This document shows positions 50,617-63,710 of a stretch of DNA of 64,000 nucleotides, piece after piece. Position 1 is the stretch's first letter; each line of letters opens with the position of its first letter. The translations under genes and the position numbers were made by a program. The notes beneath the pieces were generated by a model. The model was not told where the DNA came from and did not search any database. It was given only the letters and a program-made list of their open reading frames with translations. The DNA is from Gymnorhina tibicen (Eukaryota; Chordata; Aves; Passeriformes; Artamidae): contig VXAZ01005695.1 of the NCBI GenBank assembly GCA_013399875.1, positions 558,001 through 622,000 of the forward strand, read 5' to 3'.

Positions 50617-50922
50617 GAGATACACCTGGACACAGGCACCATTAGACTGGGCTCATCCCAGCAGACAGAGACACACCCAGATACAGGCTCCGTTAGGCTC
50701 AGCTCATGCCAGCAGACAGAGACACAAGGGGACACAGGCTCCGTTAGGCTCAGCTCATGCCAGCAGACAGAGACACACCCAGATACAGGCTCCGTTAGGC
50801 TCAGCTCATCCCAGCGGACAGAGACACACGGGGACACAGGCTCCGTTAGGCTCAGCTCATCCCAGCAGACAGAGACACAAGGGGACACAGGTTCCATTAG
50901 GCTCAGCTCTTCCTAGCAGACA
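50617..50922. repeat. Six-copy 51-bp minisatellite
   Basis: Six tandem units start at 50617, 50668, 50719, 50770, 50821 and 50872, with no length change. The core is GAGACACA...ACAGGCTCCGTTAGG...CTCAGCTCATCCCAGCAGACA. The first and last units are the most diverged, as expected at array edges. Units differ at an 8-base segment (CCCAGATA or GGGGACA types) in a partly alternating order, which suggests a 102-bp higher-order step. The 51-bp period is 17 codons, so frames stay open on both strands (plus 50567-50992 and 50611-50916, minus 50598-50897). I see no promoter or splice context and treat these as by-products. Confidence 0.95.
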
Positions 50923-53900
50923 AAAGGAGGGGCCGCTTCCGGCCCCAGTATACCAAAGGGCTTCATGCATGTGTAGTTTATCACAAGGCTGAGCTTTTAT
51001 GATCTCTGAGCTTTTGTTCTCTCACTCTGTCCCAGCAGGAGGCTCAGGCATGTCTGTTAGAGTGTGTTATCTCTACACGGGAATTCTACTTCTCAAAACA
51101 GGCAGAAGATGAACAGCACTAGGCATAAGAAATGGAGTTTTCCCACCCTGGTATTCTTAGCATTCCCAACAGCAAGGCCACTTGAGCAAATTTACTATCC
51201 TCCTCATCTTTCTTCTGCTTTTAACCCTTTTCTTCCAACACAGGGTAAATGTCAAAGGCAAAGTTAATTATTCCTTTTCATTCAAACAACTATCTTTCCG
51301 AATCACAACAGGAAATCTTTAACTTCAGGGATACATATTTTGCACCCATCTTGGATCTACAGCCTACAAAATACATGTATAAAGCTTTAACAATGGAATT
51401 ACTAATCTGGTAAACTGAAGGCAGAGTCCATATCAAAGATACAACAATAAATGGAAGAGGGCAGAAACTGACTGATGGTTTGATGGCAAAGTTTTCAAGA
51501 TTTAATGGCATACTATACGACTGATAAAAAAATTACATTCAAAAGAACAATGATTGTGTTATCAAAATGACCTACAGTCTTAATAAGAGCTTCAAAGAAA
51601 TCAACTGGCCCTACTTCAGATAAAAACCTAAAATGTCTTCCTGGAAAAACAGCTAAAGATGACCACAATATTATAGAGCAAAATAATGCGATGCCCATAA
51701 AGCAAAAACGTTACTTCTCAGGACATCTTTAAGAAAGTGTTTTTGTGAATGTTACAGAAGAATTTTAAAAGAGGAATTAGCGATTTTAAGTACTAATATT
51801 ATGCAGTGAACCATAAGAGAATATAAATTTAAGAGGGAAAGAGAGCAAGAACAAGGGGATTGGTGAGGGGTGGAATGTCCTAGTAAGAGATGGACGACAA
51901 GGAAGGAGAGCCCTGAACACTCTCATAGTAGTAGGGCTCTGCAAAAGGGGAAGTCCATAAAAGCCAGGAGAACACCAGGACCTACTTCCCTCAGCAGACT
52001 AAATGTGCAACTTGGCTTAGCCTTGCGTATGTATGGATTTGAATGTGGTCTGAGCCCTCCAAGATAACCCATCCCAATTAAAAAATTAAATTTAAAGATC
52101 TAAGCACATCATCATGCAACCTTCCCTCAAACTCTTCCCATATCCTGAAGAACTGCATTCCAATACAACTAAATCAAGCCATAGACCCTCTTCTTTTTCT
52201 AGAGACCTCAGGTAAACGAAGCACTTTCAACAAGAGGTCTTTTCCAGGAAAAAAAATGAACTTATTTGAACTAATGGATAGGGAAACATAGTTCTTATAA
52301 TGAAGGATGTGTCTATACAGCTACATGGCAGGCATGACTATGTTATTTTTTTTTGCACAAGTCAAACCATATTTAGAATTTCTTCGCAATCAAGTAATCT
52401 ATACTTTTGTTTTCTTTTAATTTAAAACTCAAATTCAAAAATTTGCCTGCCTTATACAGTTATATTATGTATGTCTTATTCAGATCCTGCCTAAGACTGT
52501 ATCAAATCCTTTAGAAACAAATAAAAACCGAAAAAATCTAGGGAACTAAAGCCATTTTTGAAATTCATTTTCTGCTGCAGATAGCATGCCATTTTTTTAA
52601 ATTGAATAATAAAAATTTAAGTATAGAAGAATCCCACTTGGGAAGTATTCAAGCATACTGACCAATAGCACTGCTGAGTAAGAGCATTTCATGTCTCCAA
52701 AATTTGTATGCATTTATTATGCAAGACATTCCTGCACAATGATGCCAGCAGACCTTGATAATTCAGCGAAGTAGATACACCTTGCCTAATGCAGGGAAAC
52801 TACAAGCTACTACTGAAACAGCAACAACAGACAATTCTTGCAGTTAATTCACTGATGCTACACATTAAAGAAGAGAATGATAAGCAATTGCTGGAAGGAT
52901 GCAAAGGTTTCCTAAATTAAAGTTTGAGACTTAGCAGTGACAAATTTTAGAACACACCGTCACTAACATATTTAGTGTTCTGTAAGAAACAACAGAAAAT
53001 ATTTTCCCTGTTTGAAAAGCCTATCAACTGAAAAAGATGGACAATGCAGAGATACATTCCATTACACAAATGGAAACAAATACAAAAGTGGTAAAAAAGA
53101 TTTTGTATTACAGAGAAACACAGGGAAGAACTGCAAAAGGTTCTATAATTATGGTCATTATTTTAGTTAAATCTTATCCTGGTAAACATTAGAATTGAAA
53201 AGCCACCCTACATAATAAAAATGCTTGAGAAATGCATATTGACTGTATCTCCAAAACATTTTAAAAACCTAATAATTGATAAACTTCCTATCTTGAGAAC
53301 TATACTACTGTTGCCCAAACAGCTGAAGCAACATTACCCAACTGTAACCAATTCCAGACCCCTTCGGGCATCACACAGACCATGCTTGCTTTTCTCTCCA
53401 CTCCTACCTTCCTTTTTTCCCCTCCATTTTTCTTAAAATACAAGCAATTTTATAGGGTGACTGTAATATGATACTATGATCATTGTTGATTGCAGTTAGA
53501 AACAGACCCTTCTAATCCAGCTGCTCTCCACTTCAACAAATGCCATTTAAAAGCTACTTCATAAAAACATTATTGCTTCATACTTAAAAGACATTAAGTC
53601 AAGATTTTGGAAATTCCATTCACTTGATTATATCAGCAAGTGTACTATATGCTAGATTTATCATTAAAGCAAAATCCATGAGAACTGTTTTCCAGACTTC
53701 AGTTAATGCTCTTATGACACATTTGGCCAATGAAAAGGGATGAAAACCAGTAGTGCTTTGAAGCAATAGCCAGTAAATGCCGCTGTGGTTTACCAAGAGT
53801 GGGATGCACAACATATTAGACCACAGTTAATGAAATTAAACCATTTCTTATGTTTTTTAAATGTGTCCTGTATTACTTGCTTGGAAACTACACAACTGCT

Positions 53901-54091
53901 TCATCTTCGAGATTTTACTTTTTTTTTGGTAGTAAATTGTATCTCTTACATCTACTGTTAATTAAATCAGTAAGTGACGACCACTGTTTTGTATTTTACA
54001 ATACTATTTAAGGCGAACTAACTTGATAAATAAACTACATATTCTTTTTTGTTTCCACATTAAAATGAAGTTCTAACTTCATGTTACTTAC
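50923..54091. other. Noncoding stretch
   Basis: AT-rich, with no recognised repeat and no exon with both splice sites. Short frames (51064, 51290, 51870, 53221) have no support. Confidence 0.5.
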
Positions 54092-54114
54092 TCAAAGATC
54101 CAGGAAAAGGATTT
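54092..54114 (-). CDS. Candidate 23-nt microexon
   Basis: The minus-strand acceptor atcttgttttcctcacag is among the best in the window, and the donor TTTGA|GTAAGTAAC is near-perfect, only 23 bases apart. In phase 2-in, 1-out it reads NPFPGSL; phase 0-in, 2-out reads KSFSWIF; the third frame stops. Microexons of this size are known in vertebrate neuronal and muscle genes. Its phase does not join directly to 45042-45114, so a further exon would be needed. It is the same strand as the main gene model. Confidence 0.4.
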
Positions 54115-56066
54115 CTGTGAGGAAAACAAGATAAAAGTATTTGCATACTACCTACTTGTATCAGATGTGCGTTGATAAGTAGTTTCCTTACATAACATGC
54201 CCATAAAATGTGGATTTCATGTAATGCTTTCTTGAGAGAAAAAAAATTCTCCTGGCAGATATTTTGGTGAAATACATTTCTAAAGCTTTAACTCCAGTCA
54301 AGTACAATTTTTTCAACAAAGAAATGAAGAGGCTTATTTACCAAAATAAAACACTGTTTGTCCTTTATTAGCCAGAAGTCTCAAAGAACTAAACAGATAA
54401 TTAATCTTAAAAACCCATTTACTTCTGTAGCACTAAGTATTTACATATTAATTATGAATCTATGGTTAAAGCCTAGCTAAATTAAATCCTTAAAGACAAC
54501 TAAATTTCTCCATTATATAGCAACGCATTGCATATTCTCTTATTTACACCAATAAAATTATGAAAACTAGTATTCTTCCCTTAGACTTTAAGACAGAGCT
54601 CACAGGTGAAAATTAATTTCTTTCTAGCAGTCCAACCAGCTGTTGTCTTAAGCTAAGAACTCAATTCTCCTAAGTCCTTCAAACTGTCCAAATGTAGCTC
54701 TTCACACACTGTATTTTAGCAAGTTAATTTATGACTGAGAAATGTTAACTAATAAACTTTTCCAGTTAGCATAATTAGTTAACAGTAAACTGAGGGATGG
54801 TCAATAGTCCAGGTCATTTTTACACTGCCCCACCATACGGAGCAACTACTATTCATCCAGAGGGACTATAATGCTACAATTTTGCTAGTAATAGTCATCA
54901 GCAGAGAGAGAAGATTTATATGTGAGAGGTTAGCAATGAAAAAGCATCAAAAACAATCTGTAAGAGAAAAGACAAATGGCAACAGCCGTTCTACTAGTCC
55001 AAATCAGAAGAGCTACTGTCTTGTTTGCTATTTAGAAATACTTTACTAAATATTTGGAAAAACATTGATATAAAAATTAGAACTCTAATATTGGGAAGTC
55101 GAGTGGTGGAGTGAGGAAATAAAGATATGGGGCCTTCCCTGAATGGAACTTTTTTTCAGACAAATCACTTTTCCCACATAAAACCATTAAAAAGTCAACA
55201 ATGAAGCTCTCAGTGCAACTTCCAATATAGACAATATAATTTCTGTATCTATTAAAAAAGAAGTATTATAAAGAGAAATAAAATGGGATTATTGTGCTTA
55301 ACAAAGAACTGCCCTTATTAGCAGAAGTGTTGAATAACACTGGCCTTTAACAAAAGTTACACTGCGCACCCAAGTGGCAGTGAAGTTCAGATCACATACC
55401 CTCATTTCCATAATCATTTTCACATGCCTAGAATGTATTAAATACAATACCATCTTTAAAATGAAAAGCAGACATTCCTTTGGAAATTAATTCAATATTT
55501 AGCATGTCACAGACAGAAAAGATCTCCTCCTTTTATAATGCAGAAAAACTGGAACATAATAAATACTACAAGGATGTTTGTCATTTCATTTGCCTTAATT
55601 TTGTCCTATAGGCAGAAGCATACACTGCCACAATTGTGGAAAGATTACATTCATGTCTAGAACACTGTATTCTAACATGGAATCTTCTTCACCACGCATT
55701 TTCATAGACCTCACATTAGCTACTCCTGCTCAACAGTCTCCAGCCACTTCCCAGAAAAGAAACATACACACCCCATAGTATTTTACCTTATGAGATTCTT
55801 GCCACACAAACAAAAATGTAAGCCTATACTTAATGGATATACATATCTTAAATTCATATATGGTAGCACTGCAGAAGTTAGAGCTAGGGAGTCCATGCAA
55901 GAGCACTAATTGACTTTTGGAGAGGATCAAATCCTTCCCTAGTCTGTATCTGGGTTATCTACATTCAAGTTAATTCTGCTCTGAGGATGATTGCTTATGG
56001 AACAAAACTAAAATTACTGCATCTGTAACAGCAGTGTTCTTGCTCATTTGTAATTATTACTTCCAG
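54115..56066. other. Noncoding AT-rich DNA
   Basis: No exon, repeat or ncRNA is recognised. The minus frame at 55730-55930 has no splice context. Confidence 0.5.
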
Positions 56067-56193
56067 AGGCAAGCCTGTGGTTCTTCTCAGGATGGCAAAT
56101 TGACCTCAACTAATAAACCCTTCACTGTGAAGAACTCGATTATTTCTTCTGGATAAACAGGACATCTTATGAGAAGTCACCAAAGAATTAAAG
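56067..56193 (+). other. Candidate plus-strand exon (likely noncoding)
   Basis: The acceptor tttgtaattattacttccag and a perfect donor, TTAAAG|GTAAGTAG, flank 127 bases. One frame is open for 29 codons (RQACGSSQDGKLTSTNK...) and then reaches TAA; the other frames stop sooner. With a stop in every frame it would be noncoding or a UTR exon. Confidence 0.25.
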
Positions 56194-57110
56194 GTAAGTA
56201 GAGCTAGGTGACATTCTACCCAACAATCAAACAAGACACATTAAATTAAGCTTTAACTTACATCTTCTTTCAGGACTTTCCATTATGCTACTACAGCACG
56301 TGGGAACGGTGCAATTACCTTTGCAGTGCTAAGAAGCCCCTGCTCTGCAAATGCATAATGAACCGCAGTAATGAAACTTCAAATGACACGCATATAAGCA
56401 AGCAAGCAAGGGAAAAATCCTCTTTAAGTTCAATTATACCATAGAATAAGTAAAAAATTCTCATGTGTAGCTTCTGCGTTTACATCACAGTGCATTAGCT
56501 ACTACTTGGAGTGATTACATAACATTTTATAGTGTGGATCCCAGGACTTCAGACAATGTCAATAAATAAAAGAAATAAATTTTTTCAACACACAAACCAG
56601 AATGCATAATTAATAATCAGACATACGTTTCAAATTAATTCCTAGATGAAATAGTAACTAATAAACTTTTCACAGAGTACATAGAAGTGATTTGTACATC
56701 AGCTAGATGAAATGGCAACTGATGTTGAACACTAACTTTCAACGGGCTTCATTCTGTCACAGGAAACCGCACATCTGCCATTAGATTCATAGGTGGAAAG
56801 ATTTGGATTATCTTGCCAATGCAAAATAATGCATTGCAACAGGAGAAAATACACAAAAGGCATAAAATATTTACAACAGGACATCAAGGAATGAGAAGTT
56901 AACATGATTTGTGAAAGAGAATTTGCCCCAAACAGTGATTCAAATAAAAAGAAATCTAAATCTTTCTAACAAAGTAAAGCTACCCTAATAGTACACATAC
57001 TAACACATACACTAACACTTCTTTAAAAGGCATTTGCATCCTAATATGTCCATACTGATATGGACACACATAAATGCAATGCATTAAAAAAAAAGGCAAG
57101 ACACAGATTT

Positions 57111-57125
57111 AAAAAAAAAAAAAAA
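57111..57125. repeat. 15-A homopolymer
   Basis: An uninterrupted run of 15 A. There is no retroposed gene sequence immediately upstream that I recognise. Confidence 0.85.
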
Positions 57126-58486
57126 TTCCTTATGCAAGAAATTATTTCTTCTGCTGAGAACATCATCAGTGTAGGGCAAGGCCAAAGAAAGATGATTCTT
57201 AATCTTGCTGATGATCAGATTTTGTTTCTCCAGAAGAGAGTTGTTTATGTTAAAAACAGAGGTTGTTGGCAGTTTTAGAAACTTACTAATTTAGAATTAC
57301 TCCAACTTTTGTACAGATAATGTTTTGGGTTCTGTTTGGCTTTTTTAAAATTAACACCACCAAATTAATGAGTTTTACAACTCATTAAGCTGCTTTCAAG
57401 CTGCACATAAGCTAACATTTCTGTTACAGTTCCTAAAGATTTGCAGAAGTCTACAACATTTCTGCTGCAATGTATAAACTGAGAAATTAGAAAGCAAACA
57501 AAAAGAAAGTAATGATAAGGATCTTAGAATACCACGTAAACAATCTCAGCAGCATTGCTGATCAGTTACTTTGCTCACAAATACACTACATATTCAAGAG
57601 AAATAGAAAGAAACGAAGATGAAAACAAAGATACTTTAACTGCACCCAGTGATGACAAAACACGTTGATCGTTTACACAGTCAAGTGACTGAAATATCAA
57701 TCTTCCTTAGGAAATAAAAATCCCAGGGCAAATGACAGTGGAAATGAAACCAAGGGAAAAAGGTGTTTGGCTCTACACGCTAAGAACTGCCTACAGCAGC
57801 ACATTACAGAGATGTCCCTGGAGTTTGGCTGAGCTTCAATGGCAGCAGCTTTGAGCTGTAAGGTTGGGTCATCAGTGGCATAGCTAGGCAATTAATAGAT
57901 GAGGTAATGTATTTACTTATTTTAGTAAGAAACTGCACAGAATACAGCCATACAGCCTGACATACAGAAGATTTTTGTACACTGAAATCAACTAACTAGA
58001 AGGAAATAAATGCCTGAGAGACTTGAAGGAGATGCATCTTGCCAATTTGCACAAACACAGAGGAATCAAACTAACCCCACCATAATCCCCTAAAAAGTAA
58101 ACACAAAAAATTCATATTTGTTCCAGTAATACCATACAAGAAGGACTGTTCTTGTTAACCAAAAATCATCCTGTTAACCAAACTGCCAGGCATGGCAGGT
58201 CTTACTAAAAATATTTAAACTGGTTTTATACCACGGATAATATTAATATTTAGAATAGTTTTGGATCGGAACAGCAGTTTTCTTTGCACTGCATACTCCT
58301 GCAGCTGCACAGAGGCTTACTTCACAACTCCACACAATTGCAGGATCCCTTTGCAAACACAATCTCCGTATGCACCTTCCTACAATCAAAAATTTCTTTT
58401 CTCTGCTCCTACTTCCAACTTCTCCTCTTACATCTCCAAATTACGACAACCTTTCACTGTTGATATTTCCCCCTCTCTTTAAGGTC

Positions 58487-58508
58487 AAAAAAAAAAAAAA
58501 AAAAAAAA
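58487..58508. repeat. 22-A homopolymer
   Basis: An uninterrupted run of 22 A after a pyrimidine-rich stretch. It could be the tail of an old retroposed sequence, but no source is recognised. Confidence 0.85.
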
Positions 58509-59088
58509 CAGATGAAATTTTTACAACAGTATATGTGCAGAAATTTCACCATACAAGAGTGGTTAAGTAGTGACATCTTCTAAAATGACCACCAAATAGT
58601 AGCAGTATAGAAAACTCTGCATTACGAAAAGTTCCTCCTTCAAAATTGAGAGACTAAATCCCACCTACATGCTGACTGCAGATCTCTGCTTTGTAAATTT
58701 TCAATCATGGATGTTAATAAGAAAAAATTCAGCTGTTTTACCTCTCAGAGCAACACACAAAGTATTTTTGGCACAATGCTACAAGTACATTACGGCACAG
58801 TGGAATGTAAAATTTCATCAAAATTGACATCCTTTTCCTTGAGACAATATGGATTTCAGCATTAATAGATGAAGTGCAAATAATCCTGTGCCATTTACCT
58901 AAGTCCAGTGAAAACACTAAGAAGCTAGTATTAATAATTATATTAAACACACAAAGAATGTAAATTATCTTAATCTGCAAGACTGTACATCTTTCAGAAA
59001 GTAAAAGAACCTGATGCATTAAAATATGAGCTTGAGATTGCTGCAGAGAGTGATACAGAGATCAGTTTATAAATTCATTCGGCTTTGA

Positions 59089-59112
59089 GGCATTGTCCCT
59101 TGGGGCAATGCC
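59089..59112. repeat. 11-bp GC-containing hairpin
   Basis: GGCATTGTCCC (59089-59099) pairs with GGGGCAATGCC (59102-59112) with one G-T wobble and a 2-base loop. It stands out in AT-rich surroundings. There is no T-run after it and no miRNA-length arms. Confidence 0.6.
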
Positions 59113-61690
59113 ATCATCCCCTCTGCCTTGAGTTGCCTCTCATGCTCATGTGGGCACATTATAAGCCAGAAAAATGGCTAAAATGACTGAAAAATAACCA
59201 TCAAAATGAACAACTTCCAGCTGGATCTACAAGCTGAACAAACTGCTCACGTATCTGCTTGACTATACATGTGGGAAAGCTGCTGTCAGGAGTGCAGTGT
59301 ATAGTGCCCCTATACACAGTAGTATGGTCCTACATCCTACAAATAAAAGGAAATCACATCCTTTATAAGACAGGACAAATGAGGTTTTAAAACCCTCCTA
59401 ACCTTATAAACATGCTTCCAAATCAAAATCTGGCACCAAAACACTTCAAGAGGGTGTACAAGAATAACAGATGCCAAAAGTTTCTGTAAGACTATCTACG
59501 ACTTTGTAAGAGCTAGATCCAAGTGTTACATGTTTATTTCGTGAACCTTAAAGCCTTCCATTAGGGGTATGGTTAGACTGAAAAAATACTTAAAAAAAAA
59601 AATCTGGTTCAAACACTGTAATCATGGGTCTGAGGGAGCACAAAGCAAAACTCTTGATCCATTATAGATGAGACATGACAATTGCAAAGAAAACACAAAC
59701 CATTGCTTTGTAATGTACTTAATACACTTCTTTTCTAAGATAAATATTATCTGTTTTGACCTACTCCCTAGGAACCTCAAGCATCAGGGCCCTGTTCTGC
59801 TAAATTAGTAATTCTGAAGAGCCATCACTACATTAATTTAATACATTTTAGTGTTAAAATCCACTACGGATTTGACATCATAGAAGAAAAAAAATTTGTT
59901 TCACAACAGCTTAGATGCTATACATATTGCTAAAGGATGTTTCGCATTTAAAGCACAGTCTAATCGGGAAATCAGGTGGCAAATATGTGGGCAGGACTGA
60001 AAACTTAGGATTTGCAATTTCCACCTCACATCCCTGCAAATAAATTGAGTAGAAAAAGTTACCAATTAGTGTTTAGAAATTTTGTATTTTATTTTTTCCC
60101 ATAAAATGACAAAAATTAATAATGCTTATTTCTTCCACAGGGTTCTTGTAAGTAATTACAGACCACAGAAGCTCAGATGCTTTGGATGCTCAATTCTCCT
60201 ACTGACATAGCACGACACAGAAAACCCTTGCTGAGTTGTGGGCTGCTATGGTTCCTGCACATTTTCGGTATCCATACTTTTGAGTAGTGAGATCCTCTTT
60301 TATAAGTTTGGTGTACATTTCTTGTTCAAATTTATATAATTCTGGATTTTATTCCAGTGGATCCCAAAAACCATTTAATTCAAATCCTACTGTGCAACAG
60401 CCCTATTACTATTGTTTGATATTTTTCCTAAATAAAGTGTTTTGCAACACATAATGGTGAGGTTTTTTCCAGCAGTTCTGAGAAAAGGATTATTTCACCT
60501 TTGAAATGATGAAAAGCTCTGGAATAATAGGAAAGTATACTTACTGGGTTTTTTAATAAAATATTCATACCACTATACAAATGTCACTAAACTGAACTGA
60601 TGCACAGGCAGTCTTGATTCAGGTAAATGACACATTAGCATGAAGAATCATAAAAAATGCGTAACGAGTAAGAAGCCTTCTTAATGAAACATAGAAATGT
60701 TTCCATATGTTTTAAGAAGTATTCTTTACCCTTTAAATGAGCACATTCAGATTTAGTCGCTGGCTTTGTTTCAGAGAAACCCCATCTGTACACTACATCG
60801 CTTACAGGCACATCTCAGTCATGCAATAGCTATGTCACAGCTCATATATCAAATAAAAATCACATTCAAGGCCACACAACCTTATATACTCAAAGTCTTC
60901 CATTCTATTTTAAGTAATCCTAAGAGAGCTCTTATTGCACCTCACTGCTGATGTCACATGACTTTTGTTGGGAAACAGAGTCCTACAACTGAAATATCAA
61001 AAAGTTCTTAACGCAGATGAGAATGATATAAAGGAGAACTCCATTGTACTTATATATTCTGGAAGCCTTTTTTTTCAACAAAGAAACAGGTGTGGAACTA
61101 AAAGCTTAAGAAGAGTAGCACTGCACACCATTATGTTGTACTGTGAAAAGCAGGATAAAACATGCGGAAATCACAGTAGGCTTAAGGAATTCATCTGACA
61201 CAGATTCCAAGGCTAATAAAGCTGATGGTCCACATCAAGGACAGACAGCAAAGAAATTATCTAACCTTCCTGACATCAAAGGTTTCAGTGCCAGAAAATT
61301 GCATTTCAAACCCAACAGCAAGGATAGCTGAACACTCAAAAGGCTTCTATCCACATTACATGGCAGTCCATAAACCATTAACTTTTGTAGCAAGGAAACA
61401 GTATGAACAGTTATGTTAGAAATAATGAAATCATAAAAACCCAAGCCATCTCCTCCACAGAACACCTTGACTAAGCAGAATGCTGCTGAAACATTTCTAT
61501 ATTTTGGGTTTTTTCCCCTTATATAAGGAAGATACCCTTGCCAAAGAGAATTTATGAAAAACAAAAAATATGAGAGGTAGTCAGCTAAGTAAAAATGCCT
61601 TACAATGAAAACCAATTATCTGCAATTTAAAAGAGAGATTTTTTTCATGCCAAGTCTAAAATCACAACATATCTCTGAATTACCGGCAAT

Positions 61691-61708
61691 ACATATATAT
61701 ATATATAA
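61691..61708. repeat. AT dinucleotide microsatellite
   Basis: Short pure (AT)n run of about eight units. Confidence 0.85.
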
Positions 61709-62414
61709 GATGATTATTCAGTAGCTGAGGCTTGGTAAGTTCCTGAGAAGGTTATGTTTCCACTCGCATATGAAATAGGTGAGTAACTATAAAAGAATGT
61801 TTGATGTTTCAGTTTTGGGTTTTTGTTTTGTTTTATTTTAAAGATTACACTGATGAATGCCATGACAATCATCAGGAAATTAGATTACTCTTCTTTAACT
61901 TCAAATCAGTTTAGACTACGAAGATATAATATCTTACATTTAGAAGAGCTAGTTAAGAAAAAAAAATAGCAAAATATACTTCAGCTAGCACCTAGAAAGG
62001 GTCAACTGCACTAAACAGACACAGACTGAACAAAAGGATAGTTCAGAAATCAGCTGGCCTCAATTAGAAAACTGGGGAAACCAACATTTCAAACAGAAAA
62101 TTTGTGAACCATCAAGTAACACAAAACAAACAGGAAAAGAAAGAAGCCTTGTGATCATCCAGCCTCGATTATTTTAAAATACAGGCCACAGGATTTTCCT
62201 CCTGTACTTAAAGACCAGCATGAATCTATCAAAAAACCCCTGCAGTCTCACAAAGTTCTTACAGTCATGAACTATTGTCAACATAAAAAGCATCTTTTTA
62301 ACTGGAATTTGTTTTGGGTAATGGAAAATTTTGTATCTCATTATGCTAGATAGAAAAGTTACATTTTGAATAGATAATGCAGTTGACTGAAATACAAGTA
62401 GATTTGCCCCTTAC

Positions 62415-62647
62415 TAAGAAATTTTTTAAGGTTTGCGTGCAATTTCTGTTATGAGTCTCATCTCCCACTCCAAAGTCCACATAAGCCTTAAGATGATCAG
62501 TGGCCTTTCAAAAGAATGACTTGAGCAGCATTTGGAAGTCAGGTTGATCTTTGAGACTTCTGGGAGGACAAGATAACGTAGAGCGTTAATCTGAAGTAGA
62601 ACCACCATGGAGTCGTTTCTCAACTTGATGTTCTTTTTGTTTATATG
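62415..62647 (-). pseudogene. Exon-like interval with two in-frame stops
   Basis: On the minus strand an acceptor-like tract, ttatctttccccaattttaag, precedes and a GTAAGG donor follows 233 bases. One frame (phase 1-in) reads protein-like over its whole length: YKQKEHQVEKRLHGGSTSD, then SCPPRSLKDQPDFQMLLKSF, then KATDHLKAYVDFGVGDETHN. It is interrupted by TAA at 62586-62588 and TGA at 62508-62510. An alternative frame is open for longer, but its composition is less protein-like. It is best explained as a decayed or lost exon, or a gene fragment, lying just beyond the terminal exon at 63711-63821. The first segment could also be a genuine C-terminus ending at the TAA. The family is not recognised. 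Confidence 0.35.
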
Positions 62648-63679
62648 CTTAAAATTGGGGAAAGATAAGAAAAAATAGCAACACACAAAATACATTCAAC
62701 ATTTGAATACAAAGACTTGGCTGAGAGGTTATATTTGTATTTAATATAGGTGAAAGAAAAAGTGAATGGCAGATATGGCTTACAAAAAGAAGAAAGCATC
62801 TTGACACTATGGCCAGCAGGTTCCTGAGCTGCACCTGGTAAGCAGTATCCAAAGAGGGAAGCACCCATAAAGATATTTCAGTCTGAAATGTGATTTCATA
62901 TGCAACTGCACTAACTACCTTTCTAATTGCTAAAACAAGAAAGCTCTGTACTACCTCAATAAAATAGAGCATGACCATTAGGTATAGAAGAAAACTGAAG
63001 TGGGTTTTGCAGAAATGAGGGGCACATTTTTTCCCTTTAGATTATGAGAAGACTTAACTGACTACAACTTATTATTCATGAAAACAGTTTCAAAACAGCA
63101 GTAAAGCAAAGTAAAGAGCTGGTTACAAAATTTACACTGTGGTTCATAGCCATATGAACATAGACTAGCACATTAAAGCTTCAAGTTTCTCCATTCTTTG
63201 CAACAGAAACTTTTAAAGTACTATAAATGCATAGGAAATAAATATATTATAAGAATATGTTTAATTATATTCAACATGTGTGATTATATACAAACAAAAG
63301 AGTAAAAGTAGTCTTTCAAACTGCAAAGGAGATTAAGGAATGTGACACACACATAGAGAAATTAATATTCTACAGACAGGTAAATCTTATTGCGTTACAG
63401 CAAACAAGAATTTCAAAGGAAAAACTGAAGAAAATCTAATGATACCCATCTAATTAACCTGCAGCTACTCATGGCATTTTGAAAGCCTAAGAACAAAGCC
63501 ACCTGGTACAATAAAACAGTCTCATGTTCACCCTGGAAGCATGTGTACAGCTCGATGGGTTCCAGAAAATATTGGACAGTATTAGAGAAACCTAAATGAC
63601 AATCTTCATAACTCCAACCAGCTTCAGAATGTAAGACGGAGGGAAATATACAAATTCAGTTTGCTAGAAAATCATCCAT
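62648..63679. other. Noncoding, downstream of a gene end
   Basis: AT-rich. Around 62785-62930 the minus strand has overlapping open frames ending at a GTAAGCC donor-like site; frame and acceptor are ambiguous and it is not called. Confidence 0.4.
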
Positions 63680-63685
63680 TTTATT
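63680..63685 (-). terminator. Polyadenylation signal AATAAA
   Basis: The minus-strand hexamer AATAAA lies 25 bases after the stop codon of the candidate terminal exon. The following T-rich sequence (aatttgtatatttccctcc) could serve as the downstream element. The 3' UTR would be only about 45-50 nt, which is short but acceptable. Confidence 0.5.
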
Positions 63686-63710
63686 TGCACATACACTTCA
63701 AGGTATTCTG

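Larger units (their letters stand above)
56194..62414. other. Noncoding stretch, possible intergenic DNA
   Basis: AT-rich with several homopolymer runs. Minus intervals near 57790-57890 and 58738-58835 have one plausible splice signal each but early stops in the plausible frames. Overlapping frames on both strands at 61143-61615 (up to 126 codons) have no splice or promoter support. If the terminal exon at 63711-63821 belongs to a separate gene, the space between the two genes should fall in this part, but I see no CpG-rich promoter. Confidence 0.4.

Noticed and set aside
50567..50992. 141-codon plus frame and overlapping frames through the minisatellite, as a repetitive protein gene
   Set aside because: The frames are open on both strands only because the unit is 51 bp. 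There is no promoter, splice or codon-use evidence.
57697..57891. Minus-strand frame with an acceptor-like start near 57885
   Set aside because: Two frames are open, there is no acceptable donor, and the frame ends without a poly(A) signal nearby.
61235..61615. 126-codon minus ORF overlapping three plus ORFs
   Set aside because: Open frames on both strands over the same bases, hydrophobic low-information composition, no splice pair.
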